A stretch of DNA of 64,000 nt from Neonectria sp. B-13 (Eukaryota; Ascomycota; Sordariomycetes; Hypocreales; Nectriaceae). The position numbers and the translations under genes were made by a program. The stretch spans positions 682,001 to 746,000 of the forward strand of contig NOKP01000005.1 in assembly GCA_002682825.1 (NCBI GenBank), given 5' to 3'. Shown here in pieces: positions 12,288-23,530 of this stretch. A model generated the notes under the pieces. It saw only the letters and a program-made list of their open reading frames with translations, searched no databases and was not told where the DNA came from. How positions within the stretch are numbered: position 1 is the first letter of the stretch; the number at the start of each line of letters is the position of its first letter.

Positions 12288-13083
12288 AGCAAGGCAACAA
12301 CTGAATAAAATGGCTGGTAAGGCTGAATAAAATGGCAGTTGAAAGAGATGGTAGCTGTGAAAGACGTATAGTATAGCTTCTGCTCGAAAGCGGTGCAAAT
12401 CGGATCCTGCCTGCAAATAAATAAGATGAGGTGTTCTCCTCAGGCCTGGAAAATTACGTCATCTGGAACGAATTTGTGTACGGGTAGGTATTACTCTACA
12501 ACCCTGCAACGAACAAACTGCTAGTGCTTACTTTCTTCCAATGCGCAATGGCCACAGTCGGGAGAAATGGTCTGGTAAAGCTGGTAACGAAGAAAGCTAG
12601 ATACAGTGTGCGGGCAGGACTAAAATCAACTCAGAGATATTAAAAAGATAGCATAGTACTAGACGTGTTTGGATGACCGAAGACTCCTACTTCTAATTCA
12701 TGTATTGTCTTCACTCTGGACAAAAGCCCACCGTACGTACGTCTCTGAACATGCCCACGACATTGCCATGTCTGTGCCTAGCCGCCGTGCTAATAATGGC
12801 AACGAAATTGAAGGCGCAGCACTCCGCATCAACACCGCCACCGCCTGCAGTGCCGCCGTGGCTGAGGAACTGACGAGCAGCTTAGTCTGATAGGTCATCA
12901 ATGCGCGTGGAAAGGCCGACAGGCCACAGGAACGGGATTACGGGAATGTGTTCAAACTCCGAATGGCCTGTCTGACTTCGGTGCTTTCTACTGAGTACTA
13001 ATAGTTTCGTCATCTGCCATTTTGTTCTTATAAACAGCAATAAGTTACATGAGAAACACTGATATTGTTATGAAACACATGAG
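12288..13083. other. Intergenic: NLR promoter, kinase-like gene 3' flank
   Basis: No supported gene lies here. A 73-codon plus-strand frame at 12669-12890 is probably chance. The NLR promoter must lie in the left part. Confidence 0.55.
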
Positions 13084-13917
13084 TTAATCTTCCATCAGTT
13101 TAAAGCCGCCTCCATAATCATTGTCCTCGCCAAACTTCTTTTCTAAGCTACTCATTTCCTCTTTCAGTACCTCAGTGTTCATGTCGATCTTTGCGGTCTC
13201 AAAATCAATAAGGGTGGCTTTGTCATTTGAGCAGACAACAAAGTTATACCGATTGCAATCCCCGTGCAAAATCTTCAGGTCGTGAAGAGATGCCAGAGCC
13301 TTCTGACAAATTCCCAAGTCCCCTTGATCCGCAGACCGACCCTCCACCTTCTCCAAGAGAAATCCGATCACTCGCCCACCCTCATGGATGTGGCCAAGAA
13401 ATCGCGGTGCAATTCCGCGATGTTCTATGAGCTTGTAAATTCGTGTCTCAGCCTCGATGTACTGGACTTCCCAGGGGAATCGAGCAATTTTGGCGATCAT
13501 AGGTTTCTCTCGACAGTCGTCGTCTGGTCTGGTAGCGTCTGTCGTCGCGTCTTGTTTCCAAATGCATTCTTGGGCCAGCAAGCCAAGCTGCTTTTTCTTC
13601 TCAAGGTCCAGGAAGTTGATCAATTTTGTATGCCAGATGTCTTGCACGCCGGGGAGATCTTTATTGGACAAGGCGCATTCTAGGTCACCAGTCGCGCCGC
13701 TGCGAGAGACATATGCGCTATTCCAGTGGTTTTCAGAATATGGCAATGACGGAAGTATGTTCTGGAAGTTCAATGGCATATCCATCAAGGACTCAGCGTC
13801 GAGTGCACCGGGCTGGACGGTCACGTACTTGACGCTAGTTCCGGTCAGAATTCGGTAGTAGCTGTCATCTCTTCCAGCAAAGGAGAATTCCATTGAGATG
13901 ATACGAGGAGCCGCCAT
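13084..13917 (-). CDS. Small protein-kinase-like protein
   Basis: This is a single-exon protein of 277 residues related to the atypical eukaryotic protein-kinase-like fold (Bud32/Kdo-kinase-like fungal proteins). The C-terminal half has a hinge-like block (GFLLEKVEGR) and a catalytic-loop motif, HGDCNRYNF (about 218-226, matching HxDxxxxN). It also has LIDFE (about 237-240), in which the usual DFG is DFE. The N-terminal lobe is divergent, and I cannot point to a clear glycine-rich loop. The ATG at 13917 opens the MAAPRIISME frame. An upstream in-frame extension reaches only non-ATG codons. The substrate is unknown and catalytic activity is uncertain. Confidence 0.75.
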   Translation of the reverse strand: MAAPRIISMEFSFAGRDDSYYRILTGTSVKYVTVQPGALDAESLMDMPLNFQNILPSLPYSENHWNSAYVSRSGATGDLECALSNKDLPGVQDIWHTKLINFLDLEKKKQLGLLAQECIWKQDATTDATRPDDDCREKPMIAKIARFPWEVQYIEAETRIYKLIEHRGIAPRFLGHIHEGGRVIGFLLEKVEGRSADQGDLGICQKALASLHDLKILHGDCNRYNFVVCSNDKATLIDFETAKIDMNTEVLKEEMSSLEKKFGEDNDYGGGFKLMED

Positions 13918-14378
13918 GTTTGCGTCGATGTTTTGTTTCGGGAGCGGAAGCGTACTGGAATGGTGAATTGCGCGCGGAAGGCAAGTTGCGAGCAAGATGT
14001 AGAAATACCAATCGTAGACGTGTGAGAAGTACGATTGAGTGGGAGCTTACTCCACAAGCCAAGACGGATTTATCTCAGCTGGCACAGCCCCGTGGGTTAG
14101 CCTCGGTGAGTTGATATTATTGGCTGCGCTACCGCCGAGTACCAAGAGCCGGGAACTGGCTGTGGGCCATTGTTGATTTGTTGAGGAGCTGGTTGATATG
14201 CGTCAACTTAGAGAAAATGAAAGGGAGATTCCAGAATTGAAGGCATAGCTCGCACTGGGCTCAATCATTACCACCCCTATGTGGGCAAATTTAGAGCAGC
14301 TCCAGGCTGAGCGATTAACTATGCAGGTCGTGAATATTGCGAGGACACAATCGTCAGATATACAGAGTGTGATCTGTG
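13918..14378. other. Short intergenic region
   Basis: It holds the presumed promoter of the kinase-like gene and the 3' end of the F-box gene. I see nothing further in it. Confidence 0.6.
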
Positions 14379-15410
14379 TCATCTTGGTAACCCCCAAAGG
14401 TCCAGCTTGTCAATGTAACCTCCTTGGCGCGTGAAATCGGGCTCATGGATGTGGATTGTACCGCCCTTGCTGCGAGCCCACAACGCCTGTGCTTGGTCGC
14501 AATGCGAAAAGTGAAACGAGAAGCCCGATCTTGAAAACACAGCATCGCGGTCCTTGAACTGTTTTTTTCGTTGGCTGAAGTCGAAAAGTGTCCGAAGGCG
14601 AATGTGGCATCCTGTGCAGCTCACACCAGTCTCGATCTCGCCGCTTTTCAGGTCGTAGTATGGAAATGCAGTGGCTGCCATAAATCGTTGGTCCCTTCTC
14701 TCGTCTTGTGTTTCCAGGGCACTGACTGAGTCCATGGAAAGAAGATCGTGTGATCGCAGGATTTCGGTGGCTTCTATCTGAGCAACTAAGAACGTCGGCA
14801 GCGTGACTAATTCCTCTACCATAGAATATAAACCAGGCACTGTGTGTAGTGTTATTGGTCCTAGTAACTGACGCAGCCGCGATGTGGATATCGATGCCAA
14901 GCTCCCAAGACTAGAGATAGATATCATCTGGGTGCCAGGTGAAGATATAAGGCAGCAAAAGCAGCAACGCGAAGCGGTCAAGAGGAACAAAGAAGTCCCA
15001 AAATCTCCGCAAATAGCGCAGTAGGGAGTGGTCAGCTGGCTATATAGGTGCATGAGAGTGAAGTTTTGGGCAACTCGCGCACGCAATAGGCCTCGAAAAG
15101 CCTCCATTCCATGCATTGCGACGAGTTGGTATTCCCGTAAAGCAGTTGATACAGCCCTAGCCCGTCGGTTGACTTGGCGAAGCCGAAAGTAAGACAGAAG
15201 GTCAAGGTTGCGGAGCAGCATCAACATCAGTTCGGCGGGTAGACGATCCAATATACCGAGTCCCGAGAATGGAGTCCGAACAGACATTCTAAAGGGTGTA
15301 TAAAGCGATCCTTGGACTGGCTGCATCTCATGTGGGGGGGACCGAACCACAACAAGGTCGAAGTCGCTTCGGTGATATGCACAAACACGAAGAATCGAAT
15401 CCGAAGCCAT
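14379..15410 (-). CDS. F-box domain protein
   Basis: This is a single-exon protein of 343 residues. An F-box (about residues 50-95, with LGILDRLPAELMLMLLRNLD followed by LLSYFRLRQVNRRARAV) would bind Skp1 in an SCF ubiquitin ligase. The rest would recognise a substrate. C-terminal to it are several Cys pairs (YCAICG, CCFCC, CTGCH) that could bind metal. The tail contains FKDRDAVFSRSGFSFHFSHC, and the frame is intact to the stop. The start is the ATG at 15410. The longer upstream frame begins with a non-ATG codon. Such orphan F-box proteins are numerous in filamentous ascomycetes, and the target is unknown. Confidence 0.8.
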   Translation of the reverse strand: MASDSILRVCAYHRSDFDLVVVRSPPHEMQPVQGSLYTPFRMSVRTPFSGLGILDRLPAELMLMLLRNLDLLSYFRLRQVNRRARAVSTALREYQLVAMHGMEAFRGLLRARVAQNFTLMHLYSQLTTPYCAICGDFGTSLFLLTASRCCFCCLISSPGTQMISISSLGSLASISTSRLRQLLGPITLHTVPGLYSMVEELVTLPTFLVAQIEATEILRSHDLLSMDSVSALETQDERRDQRFMAATAFPYYDLKSGEIETGVSCTGCHIRLRTLFDFSQRKKQFKDRDAVFSRSGFSFHFSHCDQAQALWARSKGGTIHIHEPDFTRQGGYIDKLDLWGLPR

Positions 15411-15838
15411 TTCTGTATGAATGAAGAGAAGTAAAGGACGAGGTTGTGCAGTGCAAATGCAATTAGTCAATCAGATTGCGGCTGAGGTTATCTTTGTATT
15501 CTGCTATCGTGACAAGCCAGGTCTGGGCTGTAGCCTATTCTTGCCTGAGGCCATGAGGAAGAAGTGGGAGGGAGTAGGCGGTAAGACGCGGCAACACATG
15601 CGCTGGATCCGGAGCCACTCACGAGCATGGAATAATTTGCATAGCAGTAAGATATGCAAATAGTACCGGTTTGCATAATAATTTCTTCACATAGGATACC
15701 AACTTGTGAAAAGGTTCTTGCAGTGATTTACTCGTACATCATTCACACAGCACAACTTTGCTAGACATGGGCTAAGAAACCCATTACTTAACCAAAATGA
15801 ACAAAAGCTACGGGCCCAGACTTGGATTTATTTTTTTA
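15411..15838. other. Intergenic, no gene seen
   Basis: Upstream region of the F-box gene and 3' flank of the amidotransferase-like gene. No RNA gene or repeat was noticed. Confidence 0.6.
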
Positions 15839-16724
15839 TTAAAGGCGGCTAGCTCCACCCATTGCACCATCTTGATCAACGCTTAGCAAATGCCCCCAGA
15901 GCACCTGGGCAATCAACGAGCCATCATGGTCGAGCCCTACCCTAGACATGGCCTCGTTGTACTGTTCGTCACTAACTTTCCCTTGGCTGTATCTCTCACT
16001 AATCTCGTGAGTTGTTACAAAGGTATTGAACTCGGGATGTCCTTGGAAGCTTAGAACCCTTCCTGGTTGATACGCAATTTGCACCCCGCATTGCGCACTG
16101 CGGCCAATTGCCTCGACACCTGGCGGAGTGTTGGTGACAGCATCCTGATGAACTTGGTGGATTTGCTGAGGCAGGCTTGGTTTTAGATAAAAATTATCCA
16201 TTCAATCTCAAAGGGTGCGCACTTACCAATGAATCTTTGCCAAATACCTTTGCGCCCAACGAGTTCAGTTCAATCCGCTCAACAGCCATTTCCCATCCTG
16301 CTGGGTTTCGAGTGACGGTACCGCCCAGTGCCCTTGAGATCATTTGGTGCCCGTAGCAGATTCCTACAAGGGGCTTGCGGGTCGCGTATACCCGTTGAAT
16401 GAACTCGGTAAGGCCGGGAACCCACGTGTCGTCGTCGAAAGCGGTGAACTCTGCGACCTAATCAGCACCACGTTTAAGACATCAAGGTACCTGGCGTCAC
16501 GTACGACTTCCCGTCAGTAGAACACCGTCAACAGCGTCGAGATCGGGGAACGATTCGGCTGAAAGAATGTTCCACTTCAAGATTTCAAGATTCGGGAAAG
16601 CGGCTGTCTCAAGAACACTTGTTAGGAGGTTTCTAACAACATCTCCGTACGTTCCGTACTTCTCCAATACCGGTCTTGGTGGTGCCTCGCACTCCAACAC
16701 GGCAAGTCGGAAAGATGCAGTCAT
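15839..16724 (-). CDS. Class I glutamine amidotransferase-like protein
   Basis: This encodes a stand-alone GATase1-fold protein of 256 residues, similar to the yeast/fungal family annotated as GMP-synthase-like amidotransferases. Exons are 16505-16724, 16227-16450 and 15839-16165. The nucleophile Cys sits in GICYGHQ (Cys about 105) and the His/Glu pair in GHPEF (about 191 and 193), so the catalytic triad looks complete. The N-terminus FRLAVLECEAPP and LDAVDGVLLTGS are typical. For the first intron (16451-16504) I chose the acceptor ending GTCGCAG because it alone keeps the frame to FTAFDDDTW. The second intron is 16166-16226. The acceptor of released ammonia is unknown; some members hydrolyse gamma-glutamyl peptides instead. 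Confidence 0.87.
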
Positions 16725-18698
16725 GATTCGAAGAGGTTGGGATGGCTGTGTGCAAGAGAATGTTTGAAAGGTGAAGCGAGTGTTGTCAAAAGGCAATCAC
16801 GCTGCTCAACCTACCTCTATAAATACCTGAAAAATGAGATTTTGCAGCACTGAATGGAGGCCAGGAGGATCACGTTGAGTGATTCTGCGCCTTGATTTGC
16901 AGCGACCCCTCATAGTTGCGTGATGCGAAGTCGGACAGGGCCCTGGCTACGTATTGCAAAGGTAGGGTCATAGTTTGTATGCTTCAACCTGCTCGGCCAG
17001 TGTTAGGTTGAGAAAATATGAACTTTTCCCACTTGTAACGTAATGAGAAGGGCAATTAGACTTCTCCTTACTTGAAGACTCCTAGTTCGCAGCATAGAGG
17101 ATTTGGGCATTGGATAAGCTGTACGTAATTGAAGCTTAGGGGATGGTGGATCTGCTAGTTGTCGTTGGTCATGCCGGCAAGAGTGATTGGATATTGGTGA
17201 CGTTGCCTCAGTCGAATGGGGTTCTAGGCTCTACCCCAGGACTTCCCCGCCGATTCGACAAGAAATTTTCACCACGCCTGATCAATCCGAGCGGCTCGTG
17301 GGTTGTGGTTTCATTCTTGGCTTGTCCTTGTTCCTGGATCCTTCCTTCCCCGCACCTTCCAAAATGTGCGCTAGATCATTGTGCAATTGTTAGCGGAGTC
17401 TTCATTAGTCTGGAGGGACATGACCATGCCATGGCGAGACAGAAGGAGTTAGCCTGCACAATTGGTTTTCGACTTTGAGAAATCGGGCACTGGCATACCG
17501 AGAGAGCAAATGAGCTGAGTTGGGTCTTGCTTGGCCTAAAGATTGCGACATGCCCTGGTGCATTTCTGTGTTGTTTTTTGTATGCAGCACCAAGCTTGAA
17601 GATTCCATTTCTTTCCCGCCTGTTGTTCGTTGTTTAACTCAATGATGGTCCCGTCCGTTGATAAGCAATGACCTTGTAATAAGCTGGCATTGAAAGTGAC
17701 AAGAAAAATATCTGCTTCGATGGCCAATGATAGGCAGCGACTCTGGCCGTTACCAGCTAAAGCGTTTAATGAAACAATATGTTAAAGTATAATCTTGCTC
17801 ACCGTGACTGGGTCATCAATGGAGACAAGCATTCTAAGCCCTGAACGACCGATTTCCGTGACCGTTTTATCTCTACAAGAGTAACAATAACAAGCAAATA
17901 TCTTAATCGAACCATGACCTCCACAGTTGAGAGAATGTCCGTTTCATTGCACTGTTCGCTCGACGAATGTTGCAGCCACTGGTTCCCATTTTACAGTTGA
18001 ACTTGGAGAAGTTGGGACTTAATAATATCCATGGAGAATTGAATAGGAGACAAAAAGCACACTTCTGAAATTTGACAAGGTGATGGCTCTATTATTGAAA
18101 CAGGCGGCCGGCAATTGATGGTCAAGGCGGCTGAGCTGTCGGAAGGATTCAGCCAAAAGACCACGTTTCGTGTTGACTCGCGGGCTTAGTGACTCACTCA
18201 CCCTTGCAGTCTGCTAGCAGCAAGGGAAAATAACAGACTACGACAACGAACTAGCTATGCCACAGTGTTCAGTTTGCGCAATAGTCTTCAAGCAGGTCTA
18301 ACTAGCAGGCAGCAACTTAGCAAGCATGGTTGAATGAAGATACGAGCGAACACGAGCAAACACAAGCCACGCGGGTCATAGAACCAAGAACAAGCAGGGA
18401 AATGAGCTCGCCAATCAGCCAGCGATACGTATGCGTAGATGCATTGATGAATTGCGACTACTTAATAACGAGAAGACGTCCCCGTAACCATTGTTGTTTT
18501 TAAACTGTCTCTCATAAGCTACAGTACTCAGTCTTACAACTTTATATCTTATCTTCAAGAACTCAACTACCAACGGTCTTACCACCACCACCTACTCCGT
18601 GATATTCCAATCACTTGACTTGCAGGACAAGGTCAGCAAATCCTCGCCACAACTAGAAAGCTACAATACTTACCCGACGTTAGTAAAAACCACCGACG
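16725..18698. other. 2-kb intergenic region
   Basis: No recognisable gene lies here. Open frames at 17143-17478 and 17187-17393 overlap in different frames and carry no family motif. The right end should hold the promoter of the small secreted protein. The stretch 18340-18370 contains a short run of AACACGAGC-like repeats. Confidence 0.5.
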
Positions 18699-18932
18699 AT
18701 GAAAGTGCAGGCCCTTCTAGTCGCTGCTTGCGCCACTGTCATCTGGGCTGCTGCCCCAGATGATGAAGTCGACCCCGTAAAGATATGTGGACGACTTGGA
18801 GTCATGAAGGTTGACCCAGCAGACCTCCCGGAGGGGGTTAAGATGGAAGACCTGCGCATGTGTGCGGGCCATCCTCTGGGACCCGAAAATTACTGGGGTT
18901 ACGGCGACTACCTGCCAGCCTGGTTTCCCTAG
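18699..18932 (+). CDS. Small secreted protein, effector-like
   Basis: This is a 77-residue single-exon protein with a clear N-terminal signal peptide (MKVQALLVAACATVIWAAA). The mature part is short, acidic and aromatic-ended, with two cysteines (VKICGRLGV and LRMCAGHPLG) and a C-terminus rich in Trp, Tyr and Pro. The 'CGRLGVM..DP..LP.GV' and 'C..HPLGP' spacing resembles small secreted proteins I associate with plant-interacting ascomycetes, but I cannot name a family. With only two mature cysteines it is not a classic multi-disulphide effector. It is isolated from its neighbours by long intergenic stretches. No function is proposed. Confidence 0.65.
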   Translation: MKVQALLVAACATVIWAAAPDDEVDPVKICGRLGVMKVDPADLPEGVKMEDLRMCAGHPLGPENYWGYGDYLPAWFP

Positions 18933-19553
18933 TGATCTGCTAGCAGACCAGGGGAATTGGTGGGCAGGTCGGTGATGATCGGGAGGTCCTTGGAACTCGA
19001 AGAAATATCATCTCCAGATTATTCATAGTAGGCTGACGGATGGATGAACGTGAACCAACCGCTGAGTCTTTCAGATAATGATGAATCGATTCTGCCCCCC
19101 CAATTGCGAAGCCCTTGAATACGTTGAGAGCAATCAAGTTGCCGAGAAATGCCGATCAACTTATTGGGCAAATAGACAACAGTACATGGCCAAGACTCAT
19201 TTCTTGCCCAGTAAGAGGCCTGCTAGACGACGTTTGGCTTCGGTCCGAGGTGGATTCTGCTCCCTGCCTGGTCACGACTGCTGGTTAGTCACATGATAGA
19301 ACCAGCTTCATCGATGCTTTGAGCCATCCAGGTCTACTCCTTAGGGTTGGGCGGGATGTGAAAACTGGCGTGATAAAGTTGTCTTTGAAAAAGTTTGACA
19401 GCAAAAGTTGTGCGCAAAGGTCGACAATAACGGTTGCTGTAGCCTGTATAAATATACATCGCTTGCATCATCACCAGGCCATTTGGCAGTCGGAAATATC
19501 CCGACACAACCACATAGCCCACCCCAAAACAACCCTCGACAAAGATTTGAACC
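18933..19553. other. Intergenic, no gene seen
   Basis: 3' flank of the small secreted gene and promoter of the F-box-like gene. The small open frames here are on conflicting strands and have no signature. Confidence 0.55.
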
Positions 19554-20342
19554 ATGAAGGCTGTGAGCTGTACGGAGCTCGACCAATTGGTCGAGTGGAG
19601 ACCAGTCCTCATCTTGAATACGACCTGTCTCGGACCCAGCTTTGTCGATACTCTCGTGCGTCGCTCTCCAGCTAATGTCGTCACAAAGCAAGGCCGCAAA
19701 CAACTTCCCCTGGAGATATGGTTTCAGATCCTCACTATGGCAACCGGAGATATCGACAGCCAAGCCTTCTGCCTGGTCCGGCCCCGATGCATAGAACAAG
19801 GCGTCGATGGACCAACTCTCGTTTGCGAGCAGGTCGAACAGCAGAAGTTATGCGGCAGTCTCGACTGCGGTTGGGACGTCGCAGTATACGAGCACTGCAT
19901 CACCCACCCTGACAGCGTTGGCGAATATGAAGGAGACGAACGGCCGCTTAGCCTACCGGACAACTTCAACCGTGCTTTTGTAATTGAGATCCACACGGCG
20001 ACTCTGAAATCCGACATCAAGACGCTCTTCGCCAACGTCACCGTGCCAGACATCATCTCCTGGGTCGAGTATGGCGACTGCCAGATCTGCGGTGGCATAA
20101 GAATACTGTGCGCCGGATGCAGGGATGGCAAGGAGGCAACCGATAACTTCCTAGGCCCGTCTAGTCGTGCCGACTGTGGTGTGCGGGTTCTATGCCCCCT
20201 TTGCATGGGCATAGATCATGCGATAGAAAGTGTCAATCATGGATATCACATCATAGACGAAGATAGTGATGATGATGACTTCATGACGGCCCAGGAGTAC
20301 CATGCATTTGTACTGGGGCGTTTTCGCGAGTTAGGATACTGA
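19554..20342 (+). CDS. F-box-like hypothetical protein with Cys pairs
   Basis: This is an uninterrupted 262-residue protein. Residues about 49-75 (KQLPLEIWFQILTMATGDID) look like the start of an F-box. The remainder holds CxxC-type pairs (CQICGG, CAGC, CPLC) that could bind zinc, and a very acidic patch (DEDSDDDD) near the C-terminus. The combination is common in poorly characterised fungal F-box proteins. The ATG at 19554 is the first in frame after a stop. The function and the ubiquitination target are unknown. Confidence 0.6.
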   Translation: MKAVSCTELDQLVEWRPVLILNTTCLGPSFVDTLVRRSPANVVTKQGRKQLPLEIWFQILTMATGDIDSQAFCLVRPRCIEQGVDGPTLVCEQVEQQKLCGSLDCGWDVAVYEHCITHPDSVGEYEGDERPLSLPDNFNRAFVIEIHTATLKSDIKTLFANVTVPDIISWVEYGDCQICGGIRILCAGCRDGKEATDNFLGPSSRADCGVRVLCPLCMGIDHAIESVNHGYHIIDEDSDDDDFMTAQEYHAFVLGRFRELGY

Positions 20343-20526
20343 GTAATGCTAAGAGGGCTAAGAATGAAGCCAAGGAAGCTAGCAAGGCAGAATGACGATG
20401 CAGGTGGGCTTACTTCAGCTCAGAATACTCATTATGGATTACCTAGATGCTACACCGCTCCAAGCTCATCCTAGATATTAATATGGAAATACACTTGGTG
20501 TCCCTCCTCTTGGATAAAATCCATCC

Positions 20527-22810
20527 TCAGTACGCTACCATAGTGTTGAGCCCATCAAGCTCCCTCTGCCAACATCGATGCTGGCTAATCTCGTAGACAA
20601 ACTTTTCAAGAAAGCCCTTTGCATTCTTGGCCACACTGCCGATCTCCTTCAAGCTCTCCGGGTACGCATTCTTGAGTGTGACTACACCATAGCTCTCTAC
20701 AACGTCACTAGCTTCGTCCGTCGACAGGGCCACGGCAGGCAGCTGAATGGCCTTGTTGATAAGTGCCACTGCCTCACCGGTTGCGCCGATGGCCTTCAAG
20801 TGCCCAAACGCCTCCTGGATCCAATGCAATGCTCGGCCATTCTTTGATAGCGTCTCGATGGACTTTGCACCGCCGGGGATGAAGATGGCATCGAACATGG
20901 TGCTGCGTTGACCTTCCAGGTGGTGATCTGGGACGATGCCTTTGTCGCTGGACGAGTCCTCGCTAGCTGAAAAGATGGCAGATCGACGCGGCCCAATGAT
21001 CATTGGAATGGCTTTGAGACCTTTCAGTGCTCCGCAAACAGCAGTGAACGCGATCGGGTCGTAACCATCGGCAATGATGATGGCAACCCGGCGAGTGGCA
21101 ATGATAGGCTTCTCAGGGAGAAAGTCCATCTGGCTCAATTTCTTGGCTGAGCGGCCGTGGTGAGTTCGAGCTGATTCCTTTGGCTTTGGTCCACCGACCA
21201 TCTCTGCAACTGATTGAGCAAGGCCGAGATTGATGTCAGCCAGTCGCTGTGTCATCCGCTCGTAGACAACAGGCTCATCACAATGATCTAGCTCAAATGA
21301 CAAGGCAGCGGTAACATGCGACTTTTCGACCTCGGACAACGAGTTGTAGAACAGCTCGGCCTGTGAAGTGTGCTCCTTGAACTTTTCGCTCTTGGCTCGC
21401 TGCTTGATTCCCTCAACCTTTTGGGCGTAGTCCACGTAACCGCCTTCTTCCTTGGTAGCGGGAGGCTGAGTCTCGAAGCGATTGGGCCAATAGTTGACCT
21501 TGCCCTTGGAAATAGTGTGTCGCATGGCACCATCGCGGTTGAAGTTCATGACGGGGCAAACTGGCTTGTTGATAGGCAACTCCTGCCAGTTGGTGCCCAA
21601 TCTGCTCAACTGGGTGTCGAAGTAGGAGAAGTTGCGACCCTGAAGGAGAGGATCGTCCGAGAAGCCGATGCCAGGTACAACGTGAGCGGTACAGAATGCA
21701 ACCTGCTCCGTCTGGGTGAAGAACTCGTCGACATTGCGGTTCAGCTCCAGCTCGCCGATGTAGCGGACGGGCACAAGATCTTCGGGCCACACCTTGGTAG
21801 CATCAAGGATGTCAAAATCAAAGTCATGCTCCTTGGCCTCAGGAATCGTCTGGATTCCAAACTTCCACTTAGGGAACACGCCACTCTCGATAGCCTCGAT
21901 AAGGTCCTTGCGGTGGAAGTCGGGGTCCTGACCGGCCAGCTTCAGGGCCTCATCCCAGACGAGGGAATGAACCCCGAGCTCGGGGGTGAAGTGGAACTTG
22001 ACAAAGTGACGTTCACCTTGGGCATTGACGAGAGTGTAGGTGTTGACGCCAAAGCCCTGCATCATGCGGAACGATCGAGGGATTGTTCGGTCCGACATGG
22101 CCCACATGAACATGTGCGTGGCCTCCGAGTGCATGAACATGAAGTCCCAGAAGTTATTGTGAGCAGACTGCGCTTGCGGAATCTCATTGTGAGGCTCCGG
22201 CTTTCCAGCGTGGATGACATCCGGGAATTTCATGGCGTCTTGGATGAAGAAAACGGGGATGTTGTTGCCGACCATGTCCCAATTGCCCTCCTCCGTGTAA
22301 AACTTGATGGCGAAGCCACGGACGTCGCGAACAGTATCAGCCGAGCCACGACTGCCCAATACGGTGGAAAAGCGCAAAAATACAGGCGTTTCACGAGAGG
22401 TGTCGGTCAAGACACCGGCATGGGAGACATCCTCGGCGGATTCGAAGAGCCTGAAGGTGCCAAAAGCTCCGGCGCCGCGGGCGTGGACCACACGCTCGGG
22501 GATACGCTCATGATCGAAACGGTGAATCTAGCATTTGCGTCAGAACTGCATCTGAAAGCAAGCGCTATGCGGAGATCAATACCTTCTCGCGACCAAAGCC
22601 ATCCTCCAAAAGCATCGGCCCAGTCTTCTCTGGGTTGTTCACACTCAGCCAGTGATCGGTGTTGGTCTGCTTTGTGCCAAAGTCGGACGTGATCCTCGTA
22701 TTCTCAGAAGGTTCGACCATGTTGGCCGCCAGTTGGTCGTGCTTCGCATTTGCGCCTCCTTTGGATCCCATGACTGCTTGTTTGACGGATTCGGGCAAGA
22801 TATGAGCCAT
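20527..22810 (-). CDS. Large-subunit catalase with C-terminal DJ-1/GATase-like domain
   Basis: This haem catalase disproportionates hydrogen peroxide. The 742-residue length marks it as a clade-2 large-subunit enzyme. Exons are 22583-22810 and 20527-22527, with a 55-bp intron between GFGREK and [20 protein letters not shown]. The distal catalytic His is in [11 protein letters not shown]. The Asn block is [22 protein letters not shown]. The proximal Tyr is in [12 protein letters not shown]. The C-terminal ~170 residues (from about [14 protein letters not shown], including [12 protein letters not shown]) form the flavodoxin/DJ-1-like domain typical of this clade. The start is the ATG of MAHILPES; the frame upstream has only a TTG. 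It has no signal peptide, so it is probably cytosolic or spore-associated. It is divergent from the phosphoketolase gene across a promoter with CRE motifs. Confidence 0.95.
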
Positions 22811-22946
22811 CTCTTGTCGTTGGACAGATGTGAAGAAGGGGAAACAGGCATTCGAGGGCAAGAGGTCTACAAGGCGTATTTATGCGTGACCAATAGTCTA
22901 TTACCAAATACTTACTTGCCTTATCCCCTCGCGAAGCACATTTGGT

Positions 22947-22954
22947 TGACGTCA
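22947..22954. promoter_or_regulatory. CRE motif TGACGTCA near catalase start
   Basis: A perfect palindromic CRE/ATF octamer lies about 137 bp upstream of the catalase ATG. Its function is inferred from motif identity and from known AtfA control of fungal catalases. Confidence 0.55.
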
Positions 22955-23491
22955 GGACACGTTCATTTCTCGTTGGAGCGGGGAGAGCGCAACCCAAAGC
23001 AGGTGCTCTAGGACGAGGAAGAATTTCATCCCTCGAATTACACGTAGCAGTACATAGTCAAGCTCCTCGATGTGCCACCGGTTACTAAACCGCACGATCT
23101 TAGTGGTCCCCAACGGTTCCTTGAGACGCGAGATGTACAGCTACAGAGACAACGAGTGCCGGAGCTCACCTCCGAGGGACCGGGCCGCACCAGTGCCATT
23201 GACCTCTGTCAGCCATTCAATTACAAATAGTTCGCACTTAGCCCGGCAATTATCAACGGGAATTTTGGCCATGCTGCTGAGAACGCAGGGCTTGGTGCGA
23301 CTCTCGCGTGAAACGTAGCGAGGTCGAAATTTGAGCGTCATCGATTGTAGATCATTCCCCAATACGTACATATGGCGCTCATCATTCACGTGTTCTAGAA
23401 CACATTTAGATTTCCCCATTATCGAGTTGACACGGCAGTAAACCGTAAGCAGCATTTTTCCATGTCTTGGAAGGAGGAGATGCTGGTCAAC

Positions 23492-23530
23492 GACGTCAAA
23501 TGACGTCATCCATACACATATCTTGACGTC
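23492..23530. promoter_or_regulatory. CRE motif cluster upstream of phosphoketolase
   Basis: Within 39 bp there are GACGTCA (23492-23498), a perfect TGACGTCA (23501-23508) and TGACGTC (23524-23530), about 170-210 bp upstream of the phosphoketolase ATG. This density is well above chance and suggests bZIP control. Confidence 0.55.

Noticed and set aside
21370..22692. 440-codon plus-strand open frame
   Set aside because: It lies antisense to the well-supported catalase gene and is a codon-bias shadow of it.
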